Positions 1 through 5,492 of a stretch of 6,567 nt of DNA are shown one piece after another. Position numbers and translations under genes: made by a program. The DNA comes from an uncultured bacterium (GTDB lineage Bacteria > Bacillota > Clostridia > TANB77 > CAG-508): NCBI GenBank assembly GCA_905215615.1, contig CAJMQM010000046.1, positions 1-6,567 of the forward strand. The letters run 5' to 3'. Under the pieces are notes generated by a model. The model did no database searches. It saw only the letters and a program-made list of their open reading frames with translations, and was not told the origin of the DNA. The stretch's first letter is position 1. The number at the start of each line of letters is the position of its first letter.

Positions 1-2954
1 ACCTCTAAAACTTGACCTAAGTTCATACGAGAAGGAACACCTAATGGGTTTAATACAATGTCTACTGGTGTACCATCTGGTAAAAATGGCATATCTTCTT
101 CTGGTAGAATTCTTGAAATAACACCTTTGTTACCATGACGTCCTGACATTTTGTCTCCAACAGAAATCTTTCTTTTTTGAGCTATATAACATCTAATTAC
201 TTGGTTTACACCAGGTCCTAATTCGTCTGAATTTTCTCTTGTAAATACTTTTACATCTACTATTGTTCCAGACTCTCCATGTGGTACACGAAGTGATGTA
301 TCTCTAACTTCTCTTGCTTTTTCTCCAAATATTGCACGAAGTAATCTTTCTTCTGCTGTAAGCTCTGTTTCTCCTTTTGGAGTAACTTTACCAACTAATA
401 TATCTCCAGGTCTTACTTCTGCACCTATACGTATAATTCCGTTTTCGTCTAGGTCTTTTAATCCATCATCTGAAATATTTGGAATATCTCTTGTAATTTC
501 TTCTGGTCCTAGTTTTGTGTCACGGCATTCACAGTCATATTCTTCTATATGTATTGATGTATATACATCTTCTTTTACAAGTCTTTCGCTAATTAAAACA
601 GCATCCTCATAGTTATAACCTTCCCATGTAGTAAATGCTATTAAAACATTTCTTCCTAAAGCCATTTCTCCCTTATCTGTAGAAGGTCCATCTGCAATTA
701 GGTCTCCTGCTTTTACTTTTTCTCCTGTAACAACTACTGGTTTTTGGTTAATACATGTTCCACCATTTGTTCTCTTGAATTTTCTTAGTTTATATGTAAT
801 AACATCTCCGTTTTTATTTTTTATTTTTATTTCATCTGCTGTTACTTTTTCTACTGTTCCGTCCTCTTTAGCTACAACTGTTATTCCAGAGTCTTTTGCA
901 GCTCTATATTCCATACCTGTTCCAACAATTGGAGATTCTGGTCTTAATAAAGGAACTGCTTGACGTTGCATGTTTGTACCCATTAAAGAACGTTTTGCAT
1001 CGTCGTGCTCTAGGAAAGGTATCATTGCAGCACCAACTGAAACTAATTGCTTTGGTGATACATCCATGTAATCTACTTTGTCTTTATCTACAACTGTAAT
1101 ATCTGCTTGATGTCTTACTCTTATTCTTTCATTAACAAATTTTCCGTCTTCTCCAATTGGCTCTGAAGCTTGAGCTATAATATATTTATCTTCTTCGTCT
1201 GCTGGCATATAATCTATAATATCTGTTACTTTACCTGTTTGGTGGTCTATTTTTCTATATGGTGTTTCTATAAATCCATATTCGTTTATAATAGCAAATG
1301 AAGAAAGTGCTGATATAAGTCCTACGTTTGGTCCTTCTGGTGACTCAATTGGGCAAAGTCTACCATAGTGTGTGTAGTGAATATCTCTTACCTCGAAACC
1401 TGCTCTATCTCTAGAAAGTCCTCCAGGTCCTAATGCAGAAATTCTTCTTTTATGTGTTAGCTCTGAAAGTGGGTTTGTTTGGTCCATGAATTGTGATAAT
1501 TGTGAGCTTCCAAAGAATTCCCTAATTGATGAGCTAATTGGTTTTGTATTAATTAATGATTGTGGTGTTACTATATCTAGGTCTTGAAGAGTCATCCTTT
1601 CACGAACTACTCTTTCTAGTCTTGTTAAACCAATTCTAAATTGGTTTTGTAATAATTCACCAACGCAACGAATACGACGATTTCCTAAGTGGTCTATGTC
1701 ATCCACATTTCCAATTCCGTTATCTATGTTTAATAAATAGCTTATTGATGCTATTATATCTTCTGTTGTAACATGTTTTGGTATTAATTCGTCTATTCTT
1801 TCTTTTATTACATCATGTAATTTTTCTTTTTCAGTAGTATCTATAATAGATTTTAATACTTCGTAATTTACCATTTCTTTTATATGTAAATCGCTTAAAT
1901 CCACATCTGGTAACATATTGTGAATATTTACAGTTCCATTTCCTATTACTACTATTTTTTTGCCATTAACGTTTACATTAACAATATTAATACCTGTGTC
2001 TTGTATTGCTATAGCAACATCTTCTGTAATCATATTGTCTTTTTCTACTAGCACTTCTCCAGTAGATGGGTCTGCTATGTCTTCATAAGCAATTTTTCCT
2101 GTTATTCTTGTTGCTAAACTTAGCTTTTTATTAAATTTATATCTACCTACTTTTGCTAAGTCATATCTTCTTGGGTCGAATAATAAACCATTGAATAAGT
2201 TTCTAGCAGCATCTGCTGTAGGTAATTCTCCTGGTCTTAATTTTTTATATATTTCAATTAATGCTTCATCTTGTGTTTTTATAGGGTCTTTTTGAAGTGT
2301 AGCCTTTATTTTTTCTTCATCTCCAAAAAGCTCTAGTATTTGTTCATCTGATACTATTCCAAGTGCTCTTAGTAGTGTAGTAACTGGTATTTTTCTTGTT
2401 CTGTCTACTCTTGCATAGAATATGTCATTGCTATCTGTTTCGTATTCAAGCCATGCGCCCCTTATTGGCATAACTGTAGATGTATAAATTCTTTTTCCAG
2501 ATTTGTCGAATTCTGTTGCATAATAACAACCTGGTGAACGAACTAACTGGCTTACTACAACTCTTTCTGCACCATTTATTATAAAAGTACCACTGTCTGT
2601 CATAACAGGGAAGTCTCCAAGATAAATTTCTTGTTCTTTAATTTCTCCTGTTTCACGGTTTATAAGTCTTACTTTAACATGTAGTCTAGTTGCGTATGTA
2701 GCATCTCTTTCTTTTGCTTCCTCTTGAGTATATTTTGTTTTTTCTTCCATGTAATAGTCCAAAAACTCTAAAACTAAGTTTCCAGAATAGTCTACTATAG
2801 GCGAAATATCTCTTAATACTTCTCCAAGACCTACTTGAATAAACCAGTCGTATGAATCTTTCTGAACTTTAATAAGATTTGGTATATCGATAGAATCACC
2901 GATTTTTGAGAAAGTTTTACGTGTACATTTTTCATGCTTAATTTCTTTTACCAA
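1..2954 (-). CDS. rpoB: DNA-directed RNA polymerase subunit beta, C-terminus cut by window edge
   Basis: This is the beta subunit of bacterial RNA polymerase, which with beta' forms the catalytic cleft that makes all cellular RNA. The visible 984 complete codons match the beta family without interruption. A TTG start at 2954 gives MVKEIKHEK; a strong Shine-Dalgarno (AGGGGTGAT) lies 6 bases upstream. The rifampicin pocket is at residues 482-510 (GSSQLSQFMDQ ... HKRRISALGPGG). Residues equivalent to E. coli D516, H526 and S531 are D491, H501 and S506, all wild type, so target-based rifampicin resistance is not predicted. The active-site motif GDKMSGRHGNKG is at residues 933-944, with lysines 935 and 943 equivalent to E. 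coli K1065 and K1073. Family members in this group have roughly 1,200 or more residues, so about the last fifth is missing. rpoC would be expected next, beyond position 1. Identification is certain. Confidence 0.99.
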   Translation of the reverse strand, partial: MVKEIKHEKCTRKTFSKIGDSIDIPNLIKVQKDSYDWFIQVGLGEVLRDISPIVDYSGNLVLEFLDYYMEEKTKYTQEEAKERDATYATRLHVKVRLINRETGEIKEQEIYLGDFPVMTDSGTFIINGAERVVVSQLVRSPGCYYATEFDKSGKRIYTSTVMPIRGAWLEYETDSNDIFYARVDRTRKIPVTTLLRALGIVSDEQILELFGDEEKIKATLQKDPIKTQDEALIEIYKKLRPGELPTADAARNLFNGLLFDPRRYDLAKVGRYKFNKKLSLATRITGKIAYEDIADPSTGEVLVEKDNMITEDVAIAIQDTGINIVNVNVNGKKIVVIGNGTVNIHNMLPDVDLSDLHIKEMVNYEVLKSIIDTTEKEKLHDVIKERIDELIPKHVTTEDIIASISYLLNIDNGIGNVDDIDHLGNRRIRCVGELLQNQFRIGLTRLERVVRERMTLQDLDIVTPQSLINTKPISSSIREFFGSSQLSQFMDQTNPLSELTHKRRISALGPGGLSRDRAGFEVRDIHYTHYGRLCPIESPEGPNVGLISALSSFAIINEYGFIETPYRKIDHQTGKVTDIIDYMPADEEDKYIIAQASEPIGEDGKFVNERIRVRHQADITVVDKDKVDYMDVSPKQLVSVGAAMIPFLEHDDAKRSLMGTNMQRQAVPLLRPESPIVGTGMEYRAAKDSGITVVAKEDGTVEKVTADEIKIKNKNGDVITYKLRKFKRTNGGTCINQKPVVVTGEKVKAGDLIADGPSTDKGEMALGRNVLIAFTTWEGYNYEDAVLISERLVKEDVYTSIHIEEYDCECRDTKLGPEEITRDIPNISDDGLKDLDENGIIRIGAEVRPGDILVGKVTPKGETELTAEERLLRAIFGEKAREVRDTSLRVPHGESGTIVDVKVFTRENSDELGPGVNQVIRCYIAQKRKISVGDKMSGRHGNKGVISRILPEEDMPFLPDGTPVDIVLNPLGVPSRMNLGQVLE

Positions 2955-2970
2955 AAAAATCACCCCTACA
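2955..2970 (-). promoter_or_regulatory. Ribosome binding site deciding the TTG start of rpoB
   Basis: On the minus strand TAGGGGTGAT is followed by six T residues and then TTG. This pairs well with the anti-Shine-Dalgarno sequence and is correctly spaced for the TTG at 2954. An in-frame GTG at 2963 lies inside the Shine-Dalgarno itself, so it cannot be the start. The TTG codon gives the usual MVKE-type N-terminus. Confidence 0.85.
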
Positions 2971-3142
2971 AAATATTAAAGCAGAATTAAAATATATATG
3001 GATTTAAAAGAAGTCCTTCTTATCTTTAAAATTAGTTTACCTAATTATTAGTTTACTGCTTTCTAAACTTATAATTCCGTAAGTAATTATAAAGAAATTC
3101 CTCTTCTTTATAAATTTACATAATCAATAAAAATTAGCAATA

Positions 3143-3184
3143 AAAAGGTTGCTGGTATGTTAACATAAATACCAACTACCTTTT
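3143..3184 (-). terminator. Attenuator-like hairpin in the rpoB leader
   Basis: On the minus strand two 16-nt arms pair with only two mismatches (AAAAGGTAGTTGGTAT against ATACCAGCAACCTTTT) around a roughly 10-nt loop. They are followed by TTTTTATTGC and more T-rich sequence. The shape is that of an intrinsic terminator. It lies between the promoter and the rpoB start, so it would act as an attenuator or partial terminator. The plus-strand side is also moderately T-rich, so a bidirectional role is possible, but no plus-strand gene ends here. Confidence 0.6.
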
Positions 3185-3200
3185 CTATTATTTATTTATA

Positions 3201-3224
3201 TTACAATTTTATATAAAAAAACAT
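3201..3224 (-). CDS. Possible 7-residue leader peptide in the rpoB leader
   Basis: An ATG at 3224 opens MFFYIKL followed by TAA. AAGGGG lies 11 bases upstream and could serve as a Shine-Dalgarno, although the spacing is a little long. The reading frame ends 16 bases before the attenuator-like hairpin, the usual order for a translated leader peptide controlling attenuation. There are no long runs of one amino acid codon. So short an ORF in A/T-rich DNA can easily be chance, so this is a weak call. Confidence 0.2.
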   Translation of the reverse strand: MFFYIKL

Positions 3225-3289
3225 GTTTTTACGTTCCCCTTATGCGTAATTTTTGATAATTCTCGCATATTATAAAACATACTTTTAAT

Positions 3290-3318
3290 ATAATACATCA
3301 TTTTGTATCTCATGTCAA
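3290..3318 (-). promoter_or_regulatory. Sigma-A promoter for rpoB
   Basis: On the minus strand TTGACA (3318-3313) is followed by a 17-base spacer and TATTAT (3295-3290). The -35 is perfect consensus, the -10 has one mismatch, and the spacing is ideal. Transcription would start near 3284 and run into rpoB about 330 bases later with no other gene between. Confidence 0.85.
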
Positions 3319-3424
3319 GCTTTTTGGAAAAGTTTGTGAATTTAATAAGCGAAGGTAATCTAAGCAACAAATTACTAACTGCCAAAAGTAAGGAATTATG
3401 CTAAAATACGTAATAAGAGCATTT

Positions 3425-3433
3425 TGCTATACT
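3425..3433 (+). promoter_or_regulatory. Possible extended -10 promoter for the small genes at 3461 and 3592
   Basis: TGCTATACT matches an extended -10 element (TGnTATAAT) with one mismatch, about 28 bases before the ATG at 3461. No convincing -35 box lies at the right distance, so the call is tentative. Confidence 0.3.
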
Positions 3434-3460
3434 ATTTTTTTAATAACAGGAGGAGAAAAT

Positions 3461-3595
3461 ATGCTTAATGTGTTCGTGAAGAAAAGTGCGGAGGAACTGC
3501 ATATTCAACTTTCTGATGGTCGGATGATTCCTTTGGATGACTTGATTAGGGATTATGAAAGACTTTTGAAAGAAGCGATAAACTTCCATGGGTGA
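3461..3595 (+). CDS. Small hypothetical protein, 44 residues
   Basis: I do not recognise this protein. The ATG at 3461 has an excellent Shine-Dalgarno (AGGAGGAG) 5 bases upstream. That favours it over a reading 63 bases longer from 3398, which has no ribosome site. The product begins MLNVFVKKSAEELHIQLSDG, then has a charged, probably helical second half (DDLIRDYERLLKEA). It has no signal peptide, membrane segment or known catalytic motif. Its TGA stop overlaps the GTG of the next small frame (GTGA at 3592-3595), which suggests translational coupling. The DNA is richer in G+C than the genes at 4000-4860, consistent with transfer. It may be a small accessory gene of a mobile element or the start of a degraded larger gene. 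Confidence 0.55.
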   Translation: MLNVFVKKSAEELHIQLSDGRMIPLDDLIRDYERLLKEAINFHG

Positions 3596-3753
3596 GAGTG
3601 ATAAAACTCAGAGATGGATGTACTGGCTATTTTTGGGGTGGTGTTGACAACGTTTTCTACAATCCACCCGCATGCATTTCCAGGCACAGTTTCCGTCCTG
3701 ATAGCAGAGAATACAGTTACACGCCGTATGCGTTCCGTCGAGTGCTTTCATAG
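3592..3753 (+). CDS. Small C-type-lectin/FGE-like tail fragment, possible DGR variable region (53 residues)
   Basis: The frame starts at GTG 3592, overlapping the upstream stop, or at GTG 3598, and ends at TAG 3751. The peptide is rich in W, G, Y, F, N, P and R: GYFWGG near residues 12-17, PPACISRHSFRPDSRE at 25-40, and AFRRVLS at the end. The order Cys ... Ser-Arg ... Pro-Asp-x-Arg ... Phe-Arg-x-Val resembles the last 40-50 residues of formylglycine-generating-enzyme-like and C-type-lectin folds. Those folds form the variable ends of diversity-generating retroelement targets. A full protein would be several hundred residues, so this is a remnant or cassette. A G+C-rich stretch and a hairpin follow it, as at DGR homing sites. 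No reverse transcriptase or template repeat is in the window. The family assignment is inference from motif order only. Confidence 0.4.
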   Translation: MRVIKLRDGCTGYFWGGVDNVFYNPPACISRHSFRPDSREYSYTPYAFRRVLS

Positions 3754-3774
3754 CACTGAACACTGTTTTGTGTT
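3741..3774 (+). repeat. Tandem hairpins at the end of the lectin-like frame
   Basis: AGTGCT and AGCACT form a 6-bp stem with a 5-base loop (3741-3757) that contains the first base of the TAG stop. A second small hairpin, AACAC with GTGTT, follows at 3759-3774. In DGR target genes a DNA hairpin commonly lies just past the variable region, after a G+C-rich homing sequence. Here 3721-3740 is 13/20 G+C. Alternatively they are simple mRNA 3'-end structures. Confidence 0.45.
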
Positions 3775-3798
3775 ATTTAAACCGAAACAAAACTAAGC

Positions 3799-3831
3799 TA
3801 AAGGGGAAGCAATTTCCCCTTTAAATCTTTT
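3799..3831 (+). terminator. Rho-independent terminator after the small genes
   Basis: AAAGGGGAA and TTCCCCTTT form a perfect 9-bp stem with a 5-base loop (GCAAT), extended by one outer T-A pair. The following TAAATCTTTT is only moderately T-rich. It sits 46 bases after the TAG at 3751-3753 and separates the small-gene unit from the RhuM remnants. Confidence 0.6.
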
Positions 3832-3846
3832 AAAAAAGGAATATAA

Positions 3847-3936
3847 GTTAGATATGAAAATGAAACCTTGTGGATGACGCAAAAAGCAATGACAAAATTG
3901 TTTGATACAGGAATTGATAATATAAATGTTCATTAA
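3847..3936 (+). pseudogene. RhuM-family N-terminal fragment, truncated at both ends
   Basis: The frame between stops at 3844 and 3934 reads VRYENETLWMTQKAMTKLF and then DTGIDNINVH before TAA. This is the typical N-terminal helix-turn-helix-like segment of RhuM virulence-family proteins, whose members carry a motif like E(T/D)(L/V)W(L/M)TQ..(I/M)A.LF. The first residues, with any start codon, and everything after the first 30 residues are missing (members are about 300-340 residues). It is therefore a relic. Its sequence differs from the RhuM gene just downstream (WMTQKAMTKLF against WLNRQQLAKLF), so it is a second, distinct RhuM type rather than a duplicate. Confidence 0.7.
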
Positions 3937-3987
3937 AAAAATATATATGATAAAAACTAAATATTTATAGAGATGGGATGTGTTTTA

Positions 3988-4395
3988 ATGGAAGAAAAGA
4001 AAAACGAAATTATTTTATTTGAAAATCAAGGAGTAAAGTTAGAGGTAAATGTAAAAGATGAAACTGTATGGTTAAATAGACAACAATTAGCCAAATTATT
4101 TGACAGAGACATAAAAACAATTGGTAAACATATTAATAATGCTTTGAAAGAAGAATTATTGGAAGATAATTCAGTTGTCGCAAAATTTGCGACAACTGCT
4201 TCAGATGGAAATAAAAGAATTGCAGCAACATTATTTATTTACTTTTTAAACTTTTACGGTATTTTATATAAAGATGAAAAGCAGACTATAGATAATAATA
4301 CATTAACTGCGTTAACATTATTAATAGCAGAATTTAATCCTAAGGAAAAAGAAGTTATTATAGATTTGATAATGAATTTTTTGAATAATGATTGA
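3988..4395 (+). CDS. RhuM-family protein with large internal deletion, joined to a Fic/Doc-like tail
   Basis: Residues 1 to about 65 match the RhuM N-terminal domain (VWLNRQQLAKLFDRDIKTIG, then SVVAKFATTASDG). From about residue 66 (DGNKRIAATLFIYFL) the sequence is the C-terminal end of RhuM proteins that carry a Fic/Doc-like domain, where DGNKR belongs to the Hx[FV]xDGNxR motif. Full-length relatives have about 330-340 residues; this one has 135, so about 200 internal residues are gone, including the Fic histidine. The frame is kept, so a short hybrid could be made, but Fic chemistry is not expected. The start at 3988 is preferred because GGGA lies 9 bases upstream; an ATG at 3973 would add 5 residues but lacks a proper ribosome site. 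RhuM proteins are widespread accessory genes of unsettled function. It is probably a pseudogene or a domain remnant. Confidence 0.8.
   Translation: MEEKKNEIILFENQGVKLEVNVKDETVWLNRQQLAKLFDRDIKTIGKHINNALKEELLEDNSVVAKFATTASDGNKRIAATLFIYFLNFYGILYKDEKQTIDNNTLTALTLLIAEFNPKEKEVIIDLIMNFLNND
4173..4197. repeat. Perfect 25-base palindrome inside the RhuM coding region
   Basis: Arms AGTTGTCGCAAA and TTTGCGACAACT flank a single central A, giving a 12-bp perfect inverted repeat. It encodes the family motif SVVAKFATT. It could form an mRNA hairpin or serve as a binding site. No U-tract follows, so it is not a standard terminator. Confidence 0.85.
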
Positions 4396-4439
4396 GATTA
4401 CATCCTATCTTAATTTTAATTTTTATAATTTAAAATACT

Positions 4440-4483
4440 TTTATTCCAAAAGAACTCCATAAATTGATTTTTTTAGGAATAAA
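4440..4483. repeat. Imperfect inverted repeat between the RhuM and TfoX genes
   Basis: TTTATTCC (4440-4447) pairs with GGAATAAA (4476-4483). After one A-A mismatch the stem continues for 6 more pairs (one G-T) and closes a 14-base loop. No T-run follows, so it is not a clean terminator. It could act as an operator or mRNA structure upstream of the TfoX gene. The rest of 4396-4558 is A/T-rich, without a convincing promoter or gene. Confidence 0.5.
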
Positions 4484-4558
4484 CAGTAATTATTCAGTCC
4501 CTTTAAGATAAAAACCTTGTAATATAGTAATTTTTTGTTTAGATTGGAGAGGTTAACT

Positions 4559-4864
4559 ATGGCTTTTGATTTTAAGAAAGAATATAAAAATTTTATATTA
4601 GAGCAATTAAACTTATTAGATAATATAAATTGTAGAGCAATGATGGGAGAATATCTATTATATTATAACAATGTTCTATTTGGTGGAATATATGATAATA
4701 GGCTACTTGTAAAGATAGTTGATAGCAATAAAAAATATAATATGCAAGAACAAATACCTTATGAAAATGCTAAACCTATGTATTTAATTGACGATATAGA
4801 TAATAGGGAAAAACTAAAAGAAATAGTAGTTGAAACTTGTAAATGTTTATTAAGTAAAAAGTAG
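4559..4864 (+). CDS. TfoX/Sxy family protein, N-terminal domain only (101 residues)
   Basis: The product matches the TfoX/Sxy N-terminal domain across its whole length. Visible hallmarks are RAMMGEYLLYYNNVLFGGIYDNRLLVK (described here by its pieces RAMMGEY, GGIYD and LLVK at about residues 27-54) and a later PYENAKPMYLIDD stretch. ATG 4559 is chosen because GGAGAGGT lies a few bases upstream; an in-frame TTG at 4535 lacks such a site. In gamma-proteobacteria TfoX/Sxy promotes competence gene expression. In Firmicutes these short single-domain members are common and their role is unproven, so a competence function should not be assumed. It has no membrane segment and is likely cytosolic. It stands alone, with a small basic ORF 63 bases downstream and a RhuM remnant upstream. 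Family assignment is secure. Confidence 0.92.
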   Translation: MAFDFKKEYKNFILEQLNLLDNINCRAMMGEYLLYYNNVLFGGIYDNRLLVKIVDSNKKYNMQEQIPYENAKPMYLIDDIDNREKLKEIVVETCKCLLSKK

Positions 4865-4868
4865 AGCT

Positions 4869-4888
4869 AAATTACAATTTTGTAATTT
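4869..4888 (+). terminator. Hairpin just after the TfoX stop codon
   Basis: AAATTACA and TGTAATTT form a perfect 8-bp stem with a 4-base loop, beginning 4 bases past the TAG. The stem is A/T-rich and no T-run follows, so at best it is a weak terminator or an mRNA 3' stabiliser. Confidence 0.3.
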
Positions 4889-4927
4889 GATAGATTTATA
4901 GTAATTTATTTGAAAGGTAGTATATTT

Positions 4928-5053
4928 ATGTTTTATAGTTTAAAAAGTAAAATTGATAATATGAAGGCTGAACATAAAAAGAAGGTAGAAGAAAAAAGAA
5001 GAATTAAAAAGAAAAGAAGAAGAAAGCAGAGCAGAAATAAAGAGAAAAAATAA
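4928..5053 (+). CDS. Highly basic 41-residue microprotein
   Basis: I do not recognise this protein. ATG 4928 has AAAGG 10 bases upstream, and the frame runs to TAA at 5051-5053. The sequence starts MFYSLKSKIDNMKAEHKKKV and continues as an almost unbroken Lys/Arg/Glu stretch: residues 15-41 are mostly K and R, with no membrane segment and strong predicted helix. Such composition could suit nucleic-acid or ribosome contact, but low-complexity A/G-rich DNA also yields such frames by chance. The stop codon abuts the hairpin at 5054-5080, which could end its transcript. It faces the tRNA cluster head-on. Coding status is plausible but unproven. Confidence 0.45.
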   Translation: MFYSLKSKIDNMKAEHKKKVEEKRRIKKKRRRKQSRNKEKK

Positions 5054-5080
5054 AAAGCCAAAAATTAACTTTTTGACTTT
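5045..5080 (-). terminator. Terminator of the tRNA cluster
   Basis: On the minus strand AAAGTCAAAAA and TTTTTGGCTTT form an 11-bp stem with one G-U pair and a 5-base loop (5080-5054), followed by TTATTTTTTC. It starts three bases after the encoded CCA of tRNA-Cys. It may also end the converging plus-strand microprotein transcript, though the T-tail on that side is poor. Confidence 0.8.
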
Positions 5081-5082
5081 AT

Positions 5083-5156
5083 TGGAGGCGACACCCGGAT
5101 TTGAACCGGGGATCAGAGTTTTGCAGACTCGTGCCTTACCACTTGGCTATGTCGCC
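5083..5156 (-). tRNA. tRNA-Cys (anticodon GCA)
   Basis: It decodes UGU and UGC. Acceptor arms GGCGACA and TGTCGCC pair fully, with discriminator U as expected for tRNA-Cys, and CCA is encoded. The D arm is GCC/GGC, the anticodon loop CTGCAAA, and the T arm CCCGG-TTCAAAT-CCGGG. The outermost anticodon-stem pair is C-U, a mismatch. It is the last gene of the three-tRNA unit and precedes the terminator. Confidence 0.96.
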
Positions 5157-5223
5157 ATCTTTAATTAATTATATGCTCCTATGCTTAATTTAATGCTTAT
5201 TTTTTATAAAAAATAAACTTTTA

Positions 5224-5297
5224 TGGAGCGGAAGATGAGAATCGAACTCACACTTCAACCTTGGGAAGGTTTCGTTCTACCACTAAACTACTCCCGC
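5224..5297 (-). tRNA. tRNA-Gly (anticodon CCC)
   Basis: It decodes GGG. Acceptor GCGGGAG pairs with CTTCCGC (one G-U). The anticodon loop is TTCCCAA, and the T arm is GTGAG-TTCGATT-CTCAT. Discriminator U and an encoded CCA follow. The outermost anticodon-stem pair is A-G rather than Watson-Crick. A CCC isoacceptor in an A/T-rich genome is slightly unexpected, because TCC usually covers GGA and GGG. It lies 22 bases downstream of tRNA-Gly(GCC) in the same transcript. Confidence 0.95.
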
Positions 5298-5319
5298 AAG
5301 TTACAAAATAATAAAAAAA

Positions 5320-5393
5320 TGGAGCAGGTAACGAGAATCGAACTCGTAACTAATCCTTGGCAAGGATTCATTTTACCACTAAACTATACCTGC
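5320..5393 (-). tRNA. tRNA-Gly (anticodon GCC)
   Basis: It decodes GGC and GGU. Acceptor GCAGGTA pairs fully with TACCTGC, the anticodon stem AATCC/GGATT encloses TTGCCAA, and the T arm is ACGAG-TTCGATT-CTCGT. Discriminator U and CCA are encoded. It is the first gene of the tRNA unit, about 95 bases after the predicted transcription start. Confidence 0.97.
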
Positions 5394-5492
5394 ACTTACA
5401 TATTATTAATTTGTTTATTCTTCTATATTAGTACTAAATTGTATGTTTACTTTGTATAATTCTTAAGCATCTATATTAGAAGAACAATTAAT

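Larger units (their letters stand above)
2955..3284 (-). promoter_or_regulatory. Long 5' leader of rpoB (about 330 nt)
   Basis: The stretch between the minus-strand promoter and the rpoB start holds no full-size gene. It carries, in transcription order, a 6-bp stem with a 17-nt loop (arms TATGCG and CGCATA, 3241-3269), a possible 7-codon leader peptide (3224-3201), a strong hairpin followed by U-rich sequence (3184-3143), and small A/T-rich hairpins nearer the gene. In most Firmicutes rplL sits directly upstream of rpoB; it is absent here, so rpoB appears to start its own transcription unit. A regulated leader, for example attenuation or L10-leader-like control, is an inference. I could not match it to a named riboswitch. 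Confidence 0.55.

Noticed and set aside
775..1099. Two plus-strand open frames (775-963 and 896-1099)
   Set aside because: They are antisense shadows of rpoB, which is clearly coding on the minus strand here.
3398..3460. Longer N-terminus for the 44-residue gene
   Set aside because: The ATG at 3398 has no ribosome site, while 3461 has a near-perfect AGGAGG.
3720..3757. Resemblance of GCCGTATGCG to group II intron domain V
   Set aside because: The paired 3' strand and the rest of the conserved domain V hairpin are missing, and no intron-encoded protein is present.
3614..3796. Plus-strand 60-residue frame starting MDVLAIFGVV
   Set aside because: It has no ribosome site and overlaps the 3592 frame, whose W/G/Y/N/P-rich composition and lectin-like ending fit better. 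If the 3592 frame is not coding this one deserves another look.
4464..4525. Possible promoters for the TfoX gene (TTGATT with TAATTA, or TAATAT alone)
   Set aside because: The -10 match is poor in the first case and no -35 supports the second.
5223..5459. Plus-strand 78-residue frame with two repeated halves
   Set aside because: It is the antisense reading of the two tRNA-Gly genes; the internal repetition comes from their similarity.
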